The notes: generated by a model from the sequence alone, not told the origin. A stretch of DNA of 6,064 nucleotides from Spartobacteria bacterium (GCA_025355595.1 JANXZI010000278.1:1-6064); one strand, 5' to 3'. Positions 1-5,916 are shown, counted from the stretch's first letter. A program made the numbers and translations.

Positions 1-1791
1 CGTGGCGGCGGGACCCGCCGCCGTCACGCGCCCGTGGACAAATCCAAACCATCCGCCGACCGCCGCGAGCAGCGCGACGGGGAGCGCCCAGCGCGCGTCA
101 TGATAGCTGCCGAGCAGCCAGCACGCCACGCCGAGCACGAGCAGGAATGAGCAGACCTGCACGACGACGCCCGTGGTCGGAAAGGAACTGAGCAACCACA
201 CGACGAGCGCCAGCATCACAAATCCGAGCACCTGCTTGAAGCGCACCATCCACATGCCGGGCTTCGGCAAAAATTTCATCCACGCCGGTTTCCAGGTGAG
301 CAGGAAATACGGCAGCGAAAGCCCCGTCGCGATCGCCGCGAACATCGCGAACACCTGCGGCCCCGGTCGCGTGATCGCCGCACCGATGACCGGCCCGACG
401 AGCGGAGCGGTGCAGGACGTGCCGAGCAGCGTGGTGAAAAGGCCGTGCATGAATGCCCCGCCCGCGCCCTCCTGCGACGACAGTTCGCTGAGCTTCGACT
501 CCGCGCCGCCGAGGGTGATTTCAAACACGCCGAGCAGGCTGAGGCCAAAGATGAACACCACGCCGACCATCACCGTGAGCAGCACGGGATTGGAAAATTG
601 CGCGCCCCAGCCGAACGATTTACCAAACGACGCGAGCGCCACGATGAGCGTCGCGACGATGGCAAAGAACGCGAACACGCCCCCGCAAAATGCGAGGCCG
701 AGCTTGAAAATGCGTTCCTTCGCCTCGCCGGCCTGCTGCACGAATCCGAAAATCTTCAGACTGATGACCGGCAGCACGCACGGCATGAGATTCAGCAGCA
801 GTCCGCCGAGAAATCCCTCGACGAGCAGGAGCCAGAGGCCCTTCGGCTTCGACGTGATTTCGTCAAACGGATCCCAGCCGCCGGCGTCCGCACCCGGCTT
901 CACTTCGGGCTTCGGCGTGGCTTCGGGTTTCGGCGGAGTGACGATAGCGGCTGCGGGCTTCCCGAGCATCCAGCCCTCGCGGACGCCGCCGGGTTTCTGC
1001 ACGACGAGCAGGCCGCGCCACGCGAGATTCGCGGGAATCTTTTCATCGAACGGAAAACCGAGGACGTGCGTGCCATCGGCCTCCGCCTCGTTGGTGACGT
1101 TGCGTTTGATTTCAAACGTGCTGCCAAAATCCTCCGGCGGCTGCGGGAAAAATTCCACCGTCGCGTCCTTCGGCAGCCCGCCGATGCGGACGATGAGCGT
1201 CTTGTCTTTCCCCTCGTATTTCACGTCCTGCGTCGGCGGTACATCGGTGCGCGGGAGCTGCGCCATCCATTTTGAAAAAAGCTCCACGTTCGCGGGCTTC
1301 GCGGTTCCGACCGGAAGCTTCAGTTCCAGATCGGCGTCGCCCGGGATGCACGCCTCGGCGCACACCTGCCATTTTGCCTTTGCGCCGATGCGCACCTCGC
1401 CCTGCGCGGGCTTCGCGGACGGCGTGATTTTCACCGGGAAGAAAACCTCGTGCTCATACGCGAAGAGGGCCTGCCCGTCCTGATCCACCACGAGGTGCGG
1501 CAGCGGGAAATTGATCGGCCCCGCCTGCCAGCCCTCGGGCAATTCCCACTCGACTCCGAATGGAAAACTCGGCGAGCCGCCGAACTGCCAGTACGTGTGC
1601 CAGCGCGGAATGATCTTCAGGTGAACGCCGACAAAAAACGGCTTGCCCGGCTCGACCGCCGCCGTGTCGGCGAGCAGCGAGGGCGTCGTGATTTGCTGTC
1701 CGTTCGGAGCCTGTTGCGCATCGGCGCGGGGAAAAAAGAACGCCGGCAGCAGGCAGGCGAGGACGATGCGGAAGATGGAGCGGTTCGGCAT
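1..1791 (-). CDS. DsbD/ScsB-type thiol:disulfide interchange protein (C-terminus cut by window edge)
   Basis: Family role: DsbD-like proteins carry reducing power from cytoplasmic thioredoxin across the inner membrane to periplasmic disulfide proteins. Seen here are 597 codons read from an ATG at 1791 with no stop before base 1. Residues 1-25 form a signal peptide (basic start, hydrophobic core, ending ADA). The periplasmic alpha-like domain has WQVCAEACIPGD with the redox pair Cys144/Cys148. A Pro/Lys linker follows at about 285-315. The membrane domain from about residue 319 has NLMPCVLPVISL (Cys338) and GTSCTAPLVGP (Cys460), the two cysteines expected in the DsbD beta (CcdA-like) domain, with several hydrophobic helices continuing to the edge. 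The C-terminal thioredoxin domain, if present, lies outside the window. The large N-terminal domain favours the ScsB/DsbD type over short CcdA. No clear Shine-Dalgarno precedes the ATG. The 89-nt gap after the upstream same-strand arginase-like gene shows no terminator, so co-transcription is possible. Confidence 0.93.
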   Translation of the reverse strand, partial: MPNRSIFRIVLACLLPAFFFPRADAQQAPNGQQITTPSLLADTAAVEPGKPFFVGVHLKIIPRWHTYWQFGGSPSFPFGVEWELPEGWQAGPINFPLPHLVVDQDGQALFAYEHEVFFPVKITPSAKPAQGEVRIGAKAKWQVCAEACIPGDADLELKLPVGTAKPANVELFSKWMAQLPRTDVPPTQDVKYEGKDKTLIVRIGGLPKDATVEFFPQPPEDFGSTFEIKRNVTNEAEADGTHVLGFPFDEKIPANLAWRGLLVVQKPGGVREGWMLGKPAAAIVTPPKPEATPKPEVKPGADAGGWDPFDEITSKPKGLWLLLVEGFLGGLLLNLMPCVLPVISLKIFGFVQQAGEAKERIFKLGLAFCGGVFAFFAIVATLIVALASFGKSFGWGAQFSNPVLLTVMVGVVFIFGLSLLGVFEITLGGAESKLSELSSQEGAGGAFMHGLFTTLLGTSCTAPLVGPVIGAAITRPGPQVFAMFAAIATGLSLPYFLLTWKPAWMKFLPKPGMWMVRFKQVLGFVMLALVVWLLSSFPTTGVVVQVCSFLLVLGVACWLLGSYHDARWALPVALLAAVGGWFGFVHGRVTAAGPAAT

Positions 1792-1880
1792 GGCAGAGAT
1801 TTCTCGCGAAGCTACGCCAAGCGCATTCGGAAATCCAACCCTGCTCTGCTCCCATCGTCTGGGATGCCGAGACGCGAAAA

Positions 1881-2732
1881 TCACGCGCCAGTGAGCGCAG
1901 GCCAGAGAATCGCGAGCGAACGGGTGTTCGTGGCGCGCGCGTTTTCCGGATCGATCTGAGGCAGCTTCGGACGATCGAAGTTTGCGGCGAAGCGCTGCTT
2001 CCACCGCGCGTATTCCGGCAGCGACCACGCGCCGCACACGTCGCCGCCGACGATCTCTGCGCCGCCCGTGCGCAGCATTTTCAGCGCGGCGCCGATGTCC
2101 TCTGCGGCGAAGAGTCCCTGCTCCCAATTCGTCACCGCGTCCTCCAGGCGCAGGCAGTCGGTATCAATCGTGACGTACACTTTTTTCCCGCGAAGCTGCT
2201 CCGCGAATGCGGCGAACTGCGGGCTCCAGTCCTCGCGCGAGATCCCCGGCCAGCGCTCGCGCACGCTCTCGCTCATGCGCTCCTTCCACGGATGGACGGC
2301 GAGTTTTCCAGCCGCCACCGCGCGGTGGTTGGCAAACCAGCGGTGCGGCCAGTTGAACTCGAAATTCCCGCAGCCCCACACGGTCGCGGATTCGACGTGC
2401 GGGAGTTCCATCGCGCGGTTCACCCAGCCGCCGCATCCCCAATGCGGCGGGCGCACGTCCCAGTCGGGGTGATTGTCGAATGACACGAGCACAATCGGCT
2501 CGCGAAACTGCCGCAGCCACAGCGCGCTGAGGTGGTGGAATTCGCCCGAGCCGTAGAGCGTGAAGGGCGCGAGCCTGCCTTTCACTTCGTCGAAAAATTC
2601 CTCCATCTCCGCGCGCGGTGCGGAGAACCGCAGACGCGGGCCCCATTTCCGTGCGTCGAGATAGTCCGCGCCATTCGCGGCATCGCGCGACCACGCGCCG
2701 TCGAGGTCGAGATGCAAAGCGGAGTGGGTCAC
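1881..2732 (-). CDS. Arginase/ureohydrolase-fold protein, substrate unknown
   Basis: The 283-residue protein (GTG start at 2732) carries the arginase/agmatinase metal-site motifs in the right order. GSGEFHHLS (61-69) stands where the family has GGDHS, giving His66 or His67. SFDNHPDWD (84-92) supplies the D-x-H-x-D set Asp86/His88/Asp90. TIDTDC (188-193) supplies Asp190/Asp192, equivalent to the SFDxD motif. All six ligand positions of a binuclear Mn site are therefore filled. The surroundings are unlike classical arginase or agmatinase: PPHWGCGGWVNRA follows the second motif and GGDVCGAWS (229-237) sits near the C-terminus. It is probably a cytosolic C-N hydrolase of the ureohydrolase superfamily; the substrate cannot be read from sequence. 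Start is uncertain: in-frame ATGs at 2789 and 2852 exist, but both lie in a palindromic intergenic repeat and add Arg/Ala/Cys-rich residues unlike the domain. The fold's first strand (LHLDLDG) begins just after the GTG. It is divergent from the dehydrogenase gene and precedes the dsbD-like gene on the same strand. Confidence 0.85.
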   Translation of the reverse strand: MTHSALHLDLDGAWSRDAANGADYLDARKWGPRLRFSAPRAEMEEFFDEVKGRLAPFTLYGSGEFHHLSALWLRQFREPIVLVSFDNHPDWDVRPPHWGCGGWVNRAMELPHVESATVWGCGNFEFNWPHRWFANHRAVAAGKLAVHPWKERMSESVRERWPGISREDWSPQFAAFAEQLRGKKVYVTIDTDCLRLEDAVTNWEQGLFAAEDIGAALKMLRTGGAEIVGGDVCGAWSLPEYARWKQRFAANFDRPKLPQIDPENARATNTRSLAILWPALTGA

Positions 2733-2773
2733 GGCACAAGCAAGCCGGGCTGCGGCACGTCGGCAAGCACGCG

Positions 2774-2924
2774 CAAGGAGCGGCGACATTCCTGTCGCCG
2801 TCGTCAGATGCACCGGAGGCGCACTGTTTTTTGGATGTGTGGATGGACGCATGCGCGCATCACCCATGAAGTGTGCGCCTCGGGCGCAGTCGCAGGTCGG
2901 CGACAGGAATGTCTCCGCTCCTTG
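2774..2924. repeat. Inverted pair of palindromic (REP/MITE-like) repeat units
   Basis: Unit A (2774-2824, plus orientation) and unit B (2873-2924, minus orientation) face each other. Their 26-nt cores (2774-2799 and the reverse complement of 2899-2924) agree at 25 of 26 positions and include GACATTCCTGTCGCC. After a variable 16-17 nt, both units carry the identical 9-mer GAGGCGCAC (2816-2824; reverse complement at 2873-2881). Within core A, 2781-2788 pairs perfectly with 2793-2800 around a TTCC loop; core B forms the same hairpin with one mismatch. The centre contains the 10-bp palindrome ATGCGCGCAT (2851-2860). No transposase and no obvious target duplication are visible. The layout resembles paired REP sequences (BIMEs) or a small non-autonomous element; which one is inference. 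Confidence 0.85.
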
Positions 2925-2937
2925 GCGTTCGCTGAAA

Positions 2938-2985
2938 AAGTGTCCGGGGCCGCCGGTATCCATTGGACACTTCCGACGACCCCGG
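2938..2985 (-). repeat. Two overlapping, mutually exclusive hairpins
   Basis: One stem pairs AAGTGTCC (2938-2945) with GGACACTT (2965-2972), a perfect 8-bp inverted repeat. A second pairs 2944-2956 (CCGGGGCCGCCGG) with 2973-2985 (CCGACGACCCCGG). Eleven of those 13 positions are Watson-Crick, and the two exceptions become G-U pairs only in a minus-strand transcript. The arms interleave and share 2944-2945, so the stems compete. Read on the minus strand, the 8-bp stem is followed by a run of Ts (CACTTTTTC), giving it a terminator-like look. It lies upstream of the minus-strand arginase-like gene, beyond repeat unit B. A regulatory leader or part of the neighbouring repeat element are both possible; neither is proven. 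Confidence 0.55.
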
Positions 2986-3128
2986 GTTGTTCCCCCCAGA
3001 ACAAATGATAAGACCGACGAGGGCCGATTGTGTTTGAAAATAGTCGCGCCTTTTTTTCGGCTCGAAATTTTGTCACACGGAGCATGGCGATTGACACTCC
3101 GCGAAACATCCCGCGTGATTCGCACCGC

Positions 3129-4544
3129 ATGAACAACCCACAGCCTCCCCTCTCCTCCCGCCGTGAATTCCTGAAGACCTCCGGCCAGATCGCCGCGGCA
3201 TCCGCGCTCGCGGGCGTCTCCATTCCATTCGTCCACGCTGCGGGTAGCGAGACGATCAATATCGCCCTCGTCGGCTGCGGCGGGCGCGGCACCGGTGCGG
3301 CCAAGAACGCGATGGATCAGACCGGCCCGCCGATCAATCTCGTCGCGATGGCTGACATTTTCGACCACCGGATGAAGGGCAGCCACGACTCGCTGAAGCG
3401 AGCGCTGCCCAACAACGTGAAGGTGAGCGAGGACACGAAGTTCATCGGCTTCGACGGCTACAAGAAGGCGATTGATTGCCTGAAAAAAGGCGACGTCGCC
3501 ATCTTCACGACGCCGATGGCGTTTCGAGCGGTTCACTTCAAGTATGCGATTGAAAAGGGCGTGAACATTTTCATGGAAAAGCCCGTGACGGCGGACGGCC
3601 CGAAGTCGCGCCTGATGCTGAAGCTGAACGAGGAGGCGCTCAAGAAAGGCCTGAAGGTCGGCGTGGGCCTGAACAGCCGCCACAGCCGCGCGCTGCAGGA
3701 ACTCCACAAGCGTGTGCAGGATGGCGAAATCGGCGACATCATGCTCATGCGCGGCTACCGGATGTCGCCGCCGATTGGCTCGGCATTCTCGGAAAAATAT
3801 CCCGGCCCCGACAACAACCTGCCCGGCAAGCCGACTGAATTGCAGTGGCAGCTTTCGCGTTTCCACAGCTTCATCTGGGCGAGCGGCGGATGCTTCAGCG
3901 ACTTCTACATCCACCACATCGACCACCTGAGCTGGATGAAAAACGCGTGGCCCGTGAAGGCCCAGGCCCTCGGCGGACGCCACTATCGCGACAACTACGT
4001 GGATCAAAATTTCGACAGCTACGCGGTCGAATACACCTTCGAGGACGGCGCGAAACTTTACATGGACGGCCGCTGCATGATCGGCGCAAACCAAATTTAT
4101 TCGAGCTACGTGCATGGCACGAAGGGCATGGCCATCGCCGCGAAGAGCGGTGACACCGGGCTTCCGTCGAGCACCTTCAAGGGGCAGAACCCGAGCAAGA
4201 GCAACCTCATCTGGACCTCCGACGTGCAGAAGAACGAGATGGAGTCGCACTTCAACGAGTGGACCGATCTCATTGACGCCATTCGCAGCGACAAACCGTT
4301 CAACGAAGTCAAATACGGCGTCGAGGCCAGCGTCGTGACCTCAATGGGCCGCATGGCCGCGCACACCGGGCAGGAAGTGACCTTCGAGGAAATGCTGAAC
4401 CACGAGCACGAGTACTGCCCGGATGCCGACAAGCTCACGATGGACAGCCCGCCGCCGCTCGCCTCGGACAAGGACGGCAAATATCCCGTGCCGACGCCGG
4501 GATTGAAGAAGGGGAAGCAGTGGCAGGAGTGGTACAACGCGTAG
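3129..4544 (+). CDS. Tat-exported Gfo/Idh/MocA family oxidoreductase
   Basis: This is a 471-residue NAD(P)-dependent dehydrogenase of the Gfo/Idh/MocA family, whose members oxidise, reduce or epimerise sugars, inositols and related polyols. A twin-arginine signal sits at the N-terminus: SRREFLK (10-16), a hydrophobic stretch (about 20-34) and a likely cleavage after Ala37 or Ala38, so the folded, cofactor-loaded enzyme is expected outside the cytoplasm. The Rossmann domain begins at INIALVGCGGRG with Gly49/Gly51/Gly54. EKP (150-152) carries the conserved lysine, Lys151. SGGCFSDFYIHHIDH (252-266) corresponds to the family's GGG-D-x3-H-x3-D catalytic segment. The start at 3129 places the Tat motif ten residues in; an in-frame ATG at 3084 and a longer frame from about 3030 would bury it. 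No Shine-Dalgarno is visible. It ends at a strong terminator and appears monocistronic. Such Tat-type paralogues are numerous in Verrucomicrobiota and Planctomycetota; the substrate is not inferable. Confidence 0.93.
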   Translation: MNNPQPPLSSRREFLKTSGQIAAASALAGVSIPFVHAAGSETINIALVGCGGRGTGAAKNAMDQTGPPINLVAMADIFDHRMKGSHDSLKRALPNNVKVSEDTKFIGFDGYKKAIDCLKKGDVAIFTTPMAFRAVHFKYAIEKGVNIFMEKPVTADGPKSRLMLKLNEEALKKGLKVGVGLNSRHSRALQELHKRVQDGEIGDIMLMRGYRMSPPIGSAFSEKYPGPDNNLPGKPTELQWQLSRFHSFIWASGGCFSDFYIHHIDHLSWMKNAWPVKAQALGGRHYRDNYVDQNFDSYAVEYTFEDGAKLYMDGRCMIGANQIYSSYVHGTKGMAIAAKSGDTGLPSSTFKGQNPSKSNLIWTSDVQKNEMESHFNEWTDLIDAIRSDKPFNEVKYGVEASVVTSMGRMAAHTGQEVTFEEMLNHEHEYCPDADKLTMDSPPPLASDKDGKYPVPTPGLKKGKQWQEWYNA

Positions 4545-4572
4545 GCCACGGATTTCCGTTCAGAAAAAGTTC

Positions 4573-4606
4573 AAAGCGCCCGGAGAAATCCGGGCGCTTT
4601 TCCTTT
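4573..4606 (+). terminator. Rho-independent terminator after the dehydrogenase gene
   Basis: A perfect 12-bp stem pairs 4573-4584 (AAAGCGCCCGGA) with 4589-4600 (TCCGGGCGCTTT), closed by a GAAA tetraloop and followed by TCCTTTC, giving a T-rich tail. It starts 28 nt after the dehydrogenase stop codon. Its tail ends only about 10 nt before the ATG of the downstream glycosylase gene. Confidence 0.9.
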
Positions 4607-4615
4607 CAAGACAAA

Positions 4616-5191
4616 ATGAAGAGTCAAATCCGCTGCCCCTGGCCGACGAAGCTGCTCGACATCGCCTACCACGATTCCGAGTGGGCCGTGCCGGTGCATG
4701 ATGACCGGCACCTTTTCGAGATGCTCATCCTCGAAGGCGCGCAGGCGGGGCTGAGTTGGTCCACCATCCTCGCGAAACGCGAAAATTACCGCGAGGCGTT
4801 CGACCATTTCGAGGTGGAGCGCATCGCGCGCTACACGCCGAAGAAGGTCACGGAACTGCTCGCAAATGCGGGCATCGTCCGCAACCGGCTGAAGATCGCG
4901 GCGACGATCCAGAACGCGAAGGCGTGCATCGCACTCACGGAGGAAGGCGGCAGCCTCGATGCGCTGTTGTGGAGTTTTGTGAATGGCAAGCCGATCCAAA
5001 ACCACAGGCGCAAAATGAAGGACGTGCCCGCACGCACCCCGGAGTCCGACTTGATGAGCAAGGATCTGCTCCGGCGCGGATTCAAGTTCGTCGGCTCGAC
5101 GATCTGCTACGCATTCATGCAGGCGACCGGCATGGTAAACGATCACCTTACGTGCTGCTTCCGTCATCGCGAGGTCTCGCGGCGCAAATAG
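4616..5191 (+). CDS. tag: DNA-3-methyladenine glycosylase I
   Basis: This cytoplasmic base-excision repair enzyme removes 3-methyladenine from alkylated DNA. The 191-residue protein is about the length of E. coli Tag (187) and aligns with it by eye along its whole length. The zinc ligands known from E. coli Tag (Cys4, His17, His175, Cys179) correspond to Cys7, His19, His177 and Cys181, in IRCPW, IAYHDSEW and MVNDHLTCC. LFEMLILEGAQAGLSW (33-48) carries Glu40 and Trp48, matching the base-recognition pocket residues Glu38 and Trp46, with Tyr18 matching Tyr16. RGFKFVGSTICYAFMQATG (154-172) is the characteristic C-terminal block. The ATG at 4616 is chosen because the family N-terminus begins there; the frame remains open to 4520, but that extension overlaps the upstream gene and terminator. 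No Shine-Dalgarno is seen. With a terminator immediately upstream, transcription depends on read-through or a promoter inside the end of the dehydrogenase gene. Confidence 0.96.
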   Translation: MKSQIRCPWPTKLLDIAYHDSEWAVPVHDDRHLFEMLILEGAQAGLSWSTILAKRENYREAFDHFEVERIARYTPKKVTELLANAGIVRNRLKIAATIQNAKACIALTEEGGSLDALLWSFVNGKPIQNHRRKMKDVPARTPESDLMSKDLLRRGFKFVGSTICYAFMQATGMVNDHLTCCFRHREVSRRK

Positions 5192-5205
5192 CGCCCGCGT
5201 TTTTT
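5178..5205 (+). terminator. Terminator wrapped around the tag stop codon
   Basis: CGCGGCGC (5178-5185) pairs with GCGC-C-CGCG (5191-5199), with one bulged C at 5196, closing on an AAATA loop and followed by six Ts (5200-5205). The TAG stop codon (5189-5191) straddles the loop and the first base of the 3' arm, so the hairpin overlaps the last codons of the gene. Confidence 0.72.
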
Positions 5206-5395
5206 CCGGCATCCAAGATGGCAGCCCGGACGATTACCTCTCGCCGTCATGACCGACAAAAATCCGCTCAAAGGTTCGCAACTTCCGCGCATTTACGCTC
5301 TTTGATACTCGCCGTTCATTCGGCGGGTAAAACCCTCACCGCTTCTCCTCACATGGGGCGAAGCCCAACCAGCAGAACCAACAACCAAAACCAAC
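5206..5395. other. Leader region of the rhodanese gene
   Basis: This is the space between the tag terminator and the rhodanese start. It holds an 18-codon open frame (5249-5305, MTDKNPLKGSQLPRIYAL). A stem-loop follows two bases later, with 5307-5314 pairing to 5321-5328 through eight pairs including one G-T. The last 30 nt before the start codon are A/C-rich and almost free of T and G. No convincing sigma-70 promoter could be picked. The small ORF has no Shine-Dalgarno and only about half GC at third positions, so it may be chance or the remnant of another gene. Confidence 0.4.
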
Positions 5396-5776
5396 ATGAA
5401 GAAACTCCTCGCACTCCTCGCCACCGCATTCATCGCCGTCAGCGCACAGGCCGGTGAATTCCCCGACATCAGCATTGATGAGCTGAAGTCCGCCATCACG
5501 GCCAAGAAAGTCACCGTCATTGATGTGAACGGCACCGACTCCTTCAAGGCCGGTCACGTCCCCGGGGCGATTGATTTCCGAGCACAGAAGGCGGAACTCG
5601 CGAAGGCCCTGCCCGCTGACAAGAGCGCGCTCGTCGTCGCCTACTGCGGCGGCCCGACGTGCAACGCCTACTCCGCCGCCGCCAAGGCCGCGAAGGAACT
5701 CGGCTACACGAATGTGAAGCACCTTTCCGCCGGCATCTCCGGCTGGAAGGATGCGAACGCTCCGCTCGAAAAGTAA
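5396..5776 (+). CDS. Small exported rhodanese-like sulfurtransferase
   Basis: This 126-residue single-domain rhodanese carries a signal peptide. Residues 1-19 (MKKLLALLATAFIAVSAQA) show a lysine start, hydrophobic core and AQA cleavage site, so the mature protein of about 107 residues is expected in the periplasm. The domain opens at ISIDELKSAI, has VIDVN (41-45) and FKAGHVPGAIDF (50-61, the conserved GH-PGA segment), and the active loop YCGGPTCNAY (83-92) with catalytic Cys84 as persulfide carrier. It closes with LGYTNVKHLSAGISGWKDA. A second cysteine, Cys89, sits within the loop (C-x4-C) and could allow a disulfide or polysulfide state. Family members move sulfane sulfur or detoxify cyanide or sulfide; the actual acceptor is unknown. 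There is no Shine-Dalgarno; the leader is A/C-rich. The gene appears monocistronic, bounded by terminators on both sides. Confidence 0.93.
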   Translation: MKKLLALLATAFIAVSAQAGEFPDISIDELKSAITAKKVTVIDVNGTDSFKAGHVPGAIDFRAQKAELAKALPADKSALVVAYCGGPTCNAYSAAAKAAKELGYTNVKHLSAGISGWKDANAPLEK

Positions 5777-5798
5777 GCGCAGCGATTACACAAATCAC

Positions 5799-5835
5799 GG
5801 GCGTCTCCTGCACTGCGGGAGACGCCCATTTTTTT
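5799..5835 (+). terminator. Rho-independent terminator after the rhodanese gene
   Basis: GGGCGTCTCC (5799-5808) pairs perfectly with GGAGACGCCC (5818-5827); three further pairs inside (one T-G) reduce the loop to ACT. Seven Ts follow at 5829-5835. It begins 22 nt after the stop codon. Confidence 0.95.
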
Positions 5836-5836
5836 G

Positions 5837-5916
5837 AACGTCCAACGCTCAACGTCCAATGTTTGCATCCAGACGCGACGCTCAAATTGGACGTTGAGCG
5901 TTGGACTTTGGACGTT
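5837..5916. repeat. Heptamer-based inverted repeat
   Basis: The left arm reads as 7-nt units AACGTCC, AACGCTC, AACGTCC, AATGTTT (5837-5864). The right arm, on the opposite strand from 5916 inward, reads AACGTCC, AAAGTCC, AACGCTC, AACGTCC, AATTTGA (to 5882). A 21-bp stretch is perfectly inverted (5840-5860 against 5886-5906) around a 25-nt spacer. It lies between the converging rhodanese gene and the minus-strand gene at the right edge, directly after the rhodanese terminator. From general familiarity, related heptamer arrays are scattered through verrucomicrobial intergenic DNA; that is recall, not a search result. Confidence 0.88.

Larger units (their letters stand above)
2733..3128. other. 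Divergent intergenic region with structured repeats
   Basis: These 396 nt separate the minus-strand arginase-like gene from the plus-strand dehydrogenase gene. Open frames crossing it on both strands translate to Arg/Cys/His-rich or otherwise low-quality peptides and look like repeat sequence, not protein. It contains an inverted pair of repeat units (2774-2924) and two overlapping hairpins (2938-2985). From 3001 to 3128 lies a more AT-rich stretch that probably holds the dehydrogenase promoter. I could not pick a convincing -35/-10 pair in either direction. Confidence 0.75.

Noticed and set aside
173..1483. Long plus-strand open frame (436 codons) and further long frames opposite the DsbD-like gene
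   Set aside because: The translation is Ser/Pro/Arg/Thr-rich with no domain, whereas the minus strand encodes a continuous DsbD-type protein with signal peptide, helices and redox cysteines. These frames are shadows of a GC-rich gene.
1792..1880. Promoter TTGGAT-18-TAGCTT on the minus strand ahead of the DsbD-like gene
   Set aside because: The match to consensus is weak and the spacer long. Co-transcription from the arginase-like gene 89 nt upstream explains expression equally well.
2774..2924. CRISPR-like or IS element reading of the repeats
   Set aside because: There are only two units, inverted and not direct, without regular spacers. No transposase or cas gene is present and no target-site duplication could be identified.
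3091..3119. TTGACA at 3091-3096 as a -35 box for the dehydrogenase gene
   Set aside because: No acceptable -10 element follows at 16-18 nt (CGTGAT/GTGATT only), and it would force a nearly leaderless transcript. The hexamer alone is not enough.
3030..3128. Earlier starts for the dehydrogenase (about 3030 or ATG at 3084)
   Set aside because: These would place the twin-arginine motif 25 or more residues in. The ATG at 3129 gives a standard Tat signal length, and GGAG before 3084 is only one base from the ATG.
2733..4250. Extension of the arginase-like frame far upstream, to a 789-codon minus-strand ORF
   Set aside because: The upstream part runs antisense through the dehydrogenase gene and the repeat region and resembles no protein domain; homology-like motifs begin only after about 2732.
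4571..5212. Minus-strand 213-codon frame opposite tag
   Set aside because: It is a mirror frame of a confidently identified gene; its product lacks any motif and its 3' end would lie in the terminator.
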